A DNA stretch of 64,000 nt. Source: Bacteroidota bacterium (GTDB lineage Bacteria; Bacteroidota; Bacteroidia; AKYH767-A; OLB10). Below are positions 18,901 to 27,900 of the stretch, piece after piece. Under the pieces are notes generated by a model that was given only the letters and a program-made list of their open reading frames with translations, was not told where the DNA came from and did no database searches. The translations under genes and the position numbers were made by a program. Position 1 is the stretch's first letter. Each line of letters starts with the position of its first letter. Location: contig JADKFV010000049.1 of the NCBI GenBank assembly GCA_016717325.1, forward strand, positions 186,001 to 250,000, in the 5' to 3' direction.

Positions 18901-21900
18901 CCACTACTGTAATAGTGCCTACGCCTCCATTACAACCAGGACTGATACTCGAATAAGTGGCGGTTAAGGCAGTTGGGCCTGTAACTATGACACTTGCCGT
19001 TTTTGTACAACCGTTTGCATCAGTAATAGTCACAGTATATGTTCCTGCACTTAAACCTGTAGCCGTTGGCGTTGTTTGAGGTACAAAACTGTTCCATAAC
19101 AAAGTGTATGGAGAAGTACCTCCGGCAATTCCACTAACAGTAGCAGTTCCATCATTAGCACCATTACAGCTAACAGGGGTGCTTGTTAAAGGCGCACAAG
19201 TAATTGCAGCAGGTTGAGTAATTGTAACAACACAACTTGTAGTACAGTTATTTTTATCCTTTACAATCACAGTGTAAGTTCCGGCTACAACATTATTTGC
19301 TATAGCTGTTGTTGTTATTGGATTTGTATTCCATGTATATGAATATCCCGGAGTGCCGCCTGTAGCAGTAACTCCTATTTTACCCAAGCCACCGTTACAT
19401 AAAATGCCTTGTATCACATTCGCTGTACAAGCAAGTAATGGTGGTTGCGAAATAGTAACAGTCATTGTGGCAGAACATGCTTTACTATCCGTAACAGTAA
19501 CTGTATACGTTCCCGCAGTCAATCCGGTAGCAGTAGAAGTGGTTTTTCCATTCGACCATAAGTAAGAGTAAGGTACTGTTCCTCCTGAAGCGGTAACCGT
19601 AGCCTGACCATTATTTCCGCCAAAACATTTTGGAGATTTTGGAGTCATGCTTAAGGTTATTGGTGTGGGTTGACTAACAACAACTGTTGCATTAATAATA
19701 CAGCCTTTTTTGTCTTTAACGGTTACTGCATAAATTCCAGCTGCTATACCCGTTATATCTTGTGTTAATGCGCCATTGCTCCAAACATAAGTGTAAGGGG
19801 CTGTTCCGCCTGTTACAGTTAAATCTATAGCTCCGTTTGATCCACCATTACAATTTACATTTGTAACTGTATACAAGGCCACCATAGCAGGTGGCTGTGT
19901 TATTATGCCACTCAATGTTTTAGTACAACCTGCTGCATCTGTAACTGTAACGGTATACGTTCCAGCACCTAATCCTATTATAAATTTGGTAGTTTTTCCA
20001 TTCGACCATAAATAAGAGTATGCAGGAGTACCTCCATTAACCACTACAGTAAATGTTCCATTAAATCCACCAAAGCAGCTAACATTTGTACGCTTGGATG
20101 TTAATGTCATTGATGGTGGTTGAGTGATAGTTACCTGAGCTGTTGCTGTACAACCATTTGCATCTGTTACTTTAACTGTATAGTTTCCTGCCGCTAATCC
20201 AGTTGCGGATTGTGTAGTTTGTCCTGTTGGTGTCCATAGATATGTATATGGTGCAACTCCACCTGATGGTGTAGCAGTGGCAGCACCTGTGTTATTTCCT
20301 GCACAAGTTAAGTTTTGTCCTGCCACAAATACAAACAATTGAGAAGGTTGGGTTACAGTTGCTGTACCTACCTTAGTACAACCATTAGCATCGGTAATAG
20401 TTACTGTATATGTTCCAGCTACCAAACCATTTATTCCTTGTGTTGTAGAACCATTATTCCACAAATAACTATATGGCGCTGTACCCCCTAATGGAAGAGC
20501 ACTAACACTTCCGTTACTGCCACCAAAACAACTTACATTGGTTATACTGCTATTGCAAATACAGCCAAGAGCTGATGGCGATGTTATTGTAGCGCTCGAG
20601 CTCATAGTGCAACCATTGCCATCGGTAACAGTAATTGTATAAATTCCCGCGCCAAGACCATTAATACTTGCAGTACTTGCTCCGTTGCTCCAAGTGTAAT
20701 TGTATGTGCCTGAGCCTCCGCTTGCATTTGCCGTAGTACTTCCATTACCACCTCCGTTGCAACTTACATTGGTACTTACAAGTGAAATGGATATTGCGGC
20801 TGACTGAGTTAAAGTATAGCTTGCAGTTGTGGTACAATTATTTGCATCAGTAGCAGTTACTGTATACGTACCCGCGGTGAGGCCTGTATTGCTTGTTGTA
20901 GTGTTACCGTTGCTCCACAATAGTGTGGTGGGCGCTGTGCCGCCAGTTACCGCTATGTTTATCGCTCCATTGTTACCTCCATTGCAGGTGGTATTGGTTA
21001 CTGTGCCGGTGATGCTTAATGCGGCTGATGGTTGAGTGATGATTACATCACCCGTGGCTATACATCCCATCGCATCCATTACGGTCACTGTCCACGTGCC
21101 TGCCGTTAAGCCTGTAGCCTGTGCTGTTGTTTGTGCAGGTAAGGTATTCCACTGATAAGTGTATGGCGGACTACCTCCCAATACATTTGTTACACATGCC
21201 TTACCATCGTTGCCGCCAAAGCAGCTTACATTCGCACATGCAGTGGCAGTAAATGTGATAGGCGATGGTTCGGTTACTGTATATGTACATTGTATTGTGC
21301 AGCCATTGCCGTCTGTTACTGTTACCGTATACGCACCCGAGGTTAATCCGTTTATCGTTTGATTCGTGCTGCCATCATTCCACAGATAACCGTAATTGCC
21401 GGTGCCACCTGTTATGTTTGCTGTGATGCTTCCATTGTTGCCTCCGTTACACATCACATTAGTTACAGCCCCTCCACAAACCATAGCTGCTGGTTCATTT
21501 ATGTTGAAAATCAAATAAGTAATACAACTGTTGCTGTCTGTTATTGCAATTGTATGGTTTCCACCTGCAATACCCGTGAAAACGCCACTGGTTTGAGAAG
21601 TACCTCCATCGAGACTAAACTCATAACCAACAGGATGAACGCCTATGCCAGTCCATGGAGTACCACCAAATGCATTAACAGTTATATCTCCTGTACCGCC
21701 ATTACATAACGGCTGAATAATAGTATGAGTTTGATCGAGTAGTGTGGGATCAAATATTTGGAAGGTTAATGTTGTATCGCATCCTACGCTGTCAGTAACA
21801 GTTACTGTATACGTTCCTGCTATAAGATTGTTGGCAATATTTGTTGTTTGGCCATCACTCCATAAATAACTGTAAGGCGCTCCGTTTGTGAATGGCACTG

Positions 21901-24900
21901 CACCACTTACAAACAATAAAATTTGGCCTGTACTATCACCATGGCATTGATTATTGATAATATTTTTACCTATGGTGAACTGTGGATTTTCTGTTATGTC
22001 GTAAGACATTTCAAACGTACAACCTAATGAATCGGTAACAACTAAATCATAAGAATATGCAACCAAATTAGTCAAATCCTCTTCGGTAGAACCATTGCTC
22101 CAGGCATAAGTGAATGGAGCAGTTCCATTTGTCATGGTAATATAAATGGCTCCGGAGGCTTCTCCATTACAATTTACATTTACTATTGAATCCACTGTAG
22201 CCACAACTTCGTTCGACAATATCGTTACCATGGCGCGTTTACCTTCGCAAGAAACATCTGCCACTGAGTCTGAAGCCACATAGAAGTTATATACCGTGTA
22301 GCCTATGTTTCCTCCGGGACCCGGATTTGATATATCTGTTAAGTCAGGATAATTTGCCGGTACATTAGACAAGTCTCCATACATTAATGGGCTGCCGGTG
22401 CACAATGAATCATCATACCATGATAATACTATCGATGGGTCTACTCCTCCGGGGAATGCTGCATCTTGTATGTTTAATCCGAAATTGTCGGCACATACCG
22501 TAATCGTAGTATCATTTATTGGTGCTGCAGGATAATTGCATCCGCCTCCGCTAATTGTTAATTGAGCACCTGAAGCATCCTCAACTACCAACGTGTAAGT
22601 ATCACCATCAAACAAATAGAAATTAATATATGAGCTATCATTTGGAATTACCTCAATTATATCGGCATTTGTTACAGGAACCGTTTGTGTGGTGTTGTCT
22701 ATGCAATCTTCTATGGCAGCAATATTCGATAATGGCCGCCCGCTCGAAGATGTTAAACTCACTATTGTCCATGGCGACTGGCCTCCCAATAAACTGATTG
22801 TTTCACTGAATTGTCCGTCTGTATAAGGTGCCCTTCTGCTTACATCCGCATTATCTACACATACACATGGGTCTGCCAATAGTGGCGGAACACATGGTGT
22901 GCGACCAATGTTTATAGTACCCGATGATACGCACTGTGGTGTTGGATATGGGTCGCCTGCATTGGTGGTGATATAAACAGTATAAGTGCCCACTATCAAA
23001 TTCTGCAACGAATCTTTAAATATATTATAATTATCTAGGTTGTCAAGAATAAAGTCTCCATTTCTGTCATCGAGGAAACCATCTAAATCGGCATCGAATA
23101 AGCCCGCATAATTGTAATTGTTAGTTATATCTCTTACTGTATCGCCTAAAGCATCTACCCATACATAACGGATGGGGCCATTGGCTTCTAAATGATATAC
23201 ATAAGCTACGCCATCATTATTCGGAGTGCAACTTACGCTGTCCTGACTCATATAAGCAGTTTGAACAGGCTCGCTGAAGTTTACATTTATGCTGGTGGTG
23301 CCCGAGCAATTGTTACCTAAACTGGCAGGCAAGGTTACCGTAAGCGTTATATTTCCAAGATTATTCAAGTCAAGTAAAATAGAATCTAAATCGGCAACAG
23401 GGCCTCCAAGATTTATCGACCAGTCAAATAATGTTCCGGGTGGGTAGCCGCCTGCATATGCACCTGTATCAACTGCGTATAACCAGTAATCGCTAAACGT
23501 TCCGGCACAACCCAACGAATCGCCAGGTGCTATGGTTGGTTGTGGCAATGCTGAGTGTACTATGGTTACCGATGATGTACGGCTACAACCTGTTCCGGTT
23601 TCTGTTACTGTTAATGTATATACTGTTGTGCCTATTGGTTGTGCCATTGGATTGCTAATCGAAGTGCTGCTTAATCCTGCTGCTGGTGACCAGGCATATA
23701 CTAAACTTGAAGTAGCTGGAACCTGGAACCTAAATGCATCGCCTGTAGCATTCCATGCCGATGCATTGCGTCCGGAAACTGCTGTGGCTAATGTGCCCGT
23801 TGCATTCTCAACGCCTTGTGTTTGAGATGTGCCACCTGTTGTTATGGATGTATTATGAATCTCAATTATGCCACCTGCTTGGTAAAGTATTATCTCGCCT
23901 GAAACAGTACCTGAAGAACTAAAGGTAGCCACGTTGTTATATCTTACTACAAAGCGATTAGGCGAAGTAAGGTTAAAGAAATCTATAGTGCCACCGTTGT
24001 TCGTATTTAAATCCATCCAGTCAAGTGCAATAACATTGTTTGGGGTTAATGTATTTGGAATTAGCTGGCCTGAACAACATCCTGAACCCGGAGCAGCATC
24101 GAAGGAGATAAAACCATTGGTAGAAATGGAAACTGCTGAAAATGTATTACCATAGAAGTTGAAGTTGAAGCCAATTGGAATACCGCTGCTAACCACATCA
24201 TCGCCAACAGGGCCTGCACCAGTTCCACCTGAAGGAACAACAGGAGCAAATGGTATTGATGTTGCAACATAATTACCTGTAGGTGAAATAAACGGCACTG
24301 CCGTAGCTGTTATTTGAGAACTGTCGGTATTACAACTTGGATTTCCTGTCGTTGCTATTGACACCGAAGGTGCAGGGGTTACTGTTATCAAAATCGTGTC
24401 GGAATTTGAACATGCATTGCCACTTACTGTATCAAAAGCTGTAACTATGTATGTGGTAGTTACCAATGGACATGCCTGAACTGATGCCCCTGTGGTAGCA
24501 CTTAAGCCTGTGGCAGGCGACCAGTTGAATACCTGATAATTGGCAATACCACTTGCGTCCACATCTAAGTTTGTACAAGTTAACTCACAAATAGTGGTGG
24601 GTGGCTGCACAATCGATATGGAAGGTGGCGGTGTAGAAACAGCTACAACCGGCACGCGTGCACTAAAGCAACCTGTAACTGTTGTACCTGATATATTAAT
24701 GATAGGGCGTGCGGTTTGTGTTGAAGCACCTGACGGAGTTCCGCAAACATTGCCTACGAACTGTACTGATGTAAATGATGTGGTGTTTGATGCCATGAGG
24801 CCAGAACCAACTCCGGGAACCGGATTATCATGACATATTTCTATGTAAACATTAGATACGCCATCCCATACAAATGGGGTGCTAAATGGGAATATCACAT

Positions 24901-27900
24901 CGCCTATTAAAATTGGAGGAGTAAATGCAACGGGTCCAAAAACTACTGTAGAAGGATCCGTTAAGAATGTTCCGGTGAGTGATGTTGATGCTGTACCTCC
25001 TACACGAATGGTAAAGTTACCCATCAACGCACTGCCTCCTATGGCGGTCGTAAATGTCCATCTCACCTGATTCCAGTTTCCACCAGTAAATCCTGCGGCA
25101 TTTAACTCTGCCGCTGTATATAGGTATTGTGTTCGCATGGCTGTTCCATTTCCTCCTCTAAATGGCATACCAGCCTGTGTAGTACCACTTGCTACACCAA
25201 CAGGCGCATTAATTGCTGTTGTGGTGCTTCCGGCTGCTGCTGCTTGAACATAATAGGTTGTAGTGCTTGATATTACAGGGGTTGTAAAGCTGCCTCCTGT
25301 GCCTATCGATGTGCCGCCTGTTGAATTTGCGAACCAGTTCAATGTTGTTCCGTTTGAACCGAATGCCTGTAAAGTTGCTGTTCCTACTCCGCAAATGGTA
25401 TCATTCATTGTACTATCAATTGACGGGCTGTTTACTATAAATGTCAATATCCTTGAATTTATTGAGTCGCCACCACATGATACATCAACACGGTAATAAC
25501 TTGTAGTTGATATTGTTTGGATAAGGGTATCATTTGTTTGACCCAACATATCAGTAAAGTTGATGCCATCTGCAGAACTCTGCCATTGGAAATCGCCTGT
25601 TGTACCATTAACGTATATTTTTGCCTGACCACTGAAGCACAATACTGAATCACCAAAAATATGCACTATCGGATTTTGAGGTGTGGTGCTCAACGTTACT
25701 TTTATAGAATCTGTTTTGGCACAGCCACTTAACGGGTCGGTTACTGTTAAATGATATGTTATTGAAGTGTCATTATTGCCTATCAATGCGGCAGTCAATG
25801 TTGGGTCTTCGAGTGTAGTACCCGATAATCCTAAAGCCGGTGACCATGAGAACAATACATTACCACCGGTAAACCGCACATTTGGACGGTCGTTTTGGTT
25901 TGGTGCAGCTATAAATGCTCCGGTTGCAGCGCCACATGCAGCAGCATTTGCCCCATTCCAACGAATACCGCCAGTTGGCGAAGTTGGCGTTAAATCGAAG
26001 AAACCCGGTATATTATGTGTAAAGCACTGGCTTACCAGAAGATTACTTACTCCATCCCAAAAGAACGGGGTGATGGGATAAGTATTCCAACCCAATGCAC
26101 TGGTAATGGCCGGATTGGTGTAAACTGTGGTTAAGCCTGTATTTATATGCGTTGTGCTTGGAAAAGCTGTTGGAATGCCTCCGTCTGCACGCATTTTAAT
26201 ATCAACCGTGTAGGTAGTGGTGGTAAGTTTGCTTGATACGAAATAAGCTATTGATGATATATTGGTTGGCCCTACCAAACCGGCAGCATTCAATTCTGCA
26301 GTGGTAAATATCATTTGCGAATACTGCGTTGTGTTACCTCCATATAATTGGCCATTTACAAAATTGGGGCTGAACCTGTTTCCTATTGGCACAACACTTG
26401 ATTTTGATGCAGTTGAATTAAATGGTAATATCGGCACTGTTAATGGACATATAGTTGTGTCATGGAAACTTAACGATAATGTTGGTGCTGGGTTTAGGGT
26501 CAACGTTATTGGCAATATTGCATCACATCCACTCACACTATTTGATGCTATAACAGTATAAGTTGTTGTGGTAAATACTCCCGATACAGTTACCGATGCG
26601 CCCGTTGTTGCACTTAAGCCTGTTGCCGGGCTCCAGGCAAATGAATCATAACCACTAAGTGTACTATCTACGGCTGTCAATACTGTATTTATCGAATCGC
26701 AGAAAGACATACCGTTGTTAGAGGCAATGCCAATTGGCGGAGGTGTATTTACTACATAATTTACAATGGCGGCAGGGCTTATACACGCTTTATTTACAAC
26801 CCAATTATAGAATAAACCATTAAAGTTTATTGGGAAACATGCGTTGCTAACATTGCCAAAACAAGATACAGTAATTTGGCCCGGAATAGTTGCCGGAAGT
26901 GTGGATGAGCTACTCACATTAAGATTTGGATTTAAAATCGGCTGCAATCTCCATACTCCCTGTGGTACATACAAATTGAGCGATATGGTTTGCAATGCAG
27001 TTGTACCGCCTGCTATAAATATGGTATCGAGTACTGATACTATCTGACCTGTGGAGTTTACCAATGCAATTACCAAGGGTGCCGTTGCAGGTACATTAGT
27101 AGATACGTCAACTGTATTTATTATTATTCCGCCCGGTGCAGTAACAGTAAAGTTCATGAAGGAGGCTCCATCGGGGAAGAAGCCTGCACTTGTGCCTATA
27201 TTATTGCCTAAAGAAGGGCTGGTGTATGGCGGTATTTCATGAACATAATAAGAACCACTTTGAGTTACAATTGGATTATAGGTTGTGCCAAAGTTTTTAA
27301 TCTGACCTCCTATTGTATCGGTCCATATTGTTATATTATTAATGGCATCTGTTGTAGTGACAGAAAGGTTAACTACACCAGGGCCACAAATGGTGTCTCC
27401 TGTTGCGGTTGGTGCCGGAGGAATAACGGTTGGTGTAAATACCACCGTTACCGATGCTGTAGCACTGCAACCTGATTCATTCTCTGTTGCCGTTACTGTA
27501 TAAGTAGTGGTGCCGGCAATTTTTGCTGTTGGATTTTGTATTGTGGAACTGCTTAGCCCGGCCGATGGACTCCAACTTACCGATACTGTGGTGCCCGCTG
27601 TTGCTGTAAAAACAATATTAGGGCGTTGCAAGAATGTCGTGCCCGGTGGATTGCCGCATTGAGATGCTCCATCAGCCCGTATATTCATTGTGGAGATAAA
27701 TGTTGTCGTGGTTTGATTAAATGTGCAGTTGCTAGTAAAGGATGGATTAAAGAAACATGTATTTACTACTATACTCGATACGCCATCCCATATTACCGGG
27801 CTGCTAAATGTATGTGTGTTTAATCCAACTACAGGAGAATATGTTACAGGACCAAACACGTTGAACGGTGTGGCTAACGGCACACCTGATGTAAGGGCAG

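Noticed and set aside
13830..22195. CRISPR or DNA-level tandem repeat
   Set aside because: The periodicity is at protein level, about 77 codons with diverged DNA, and not short direct repeats with spacers.
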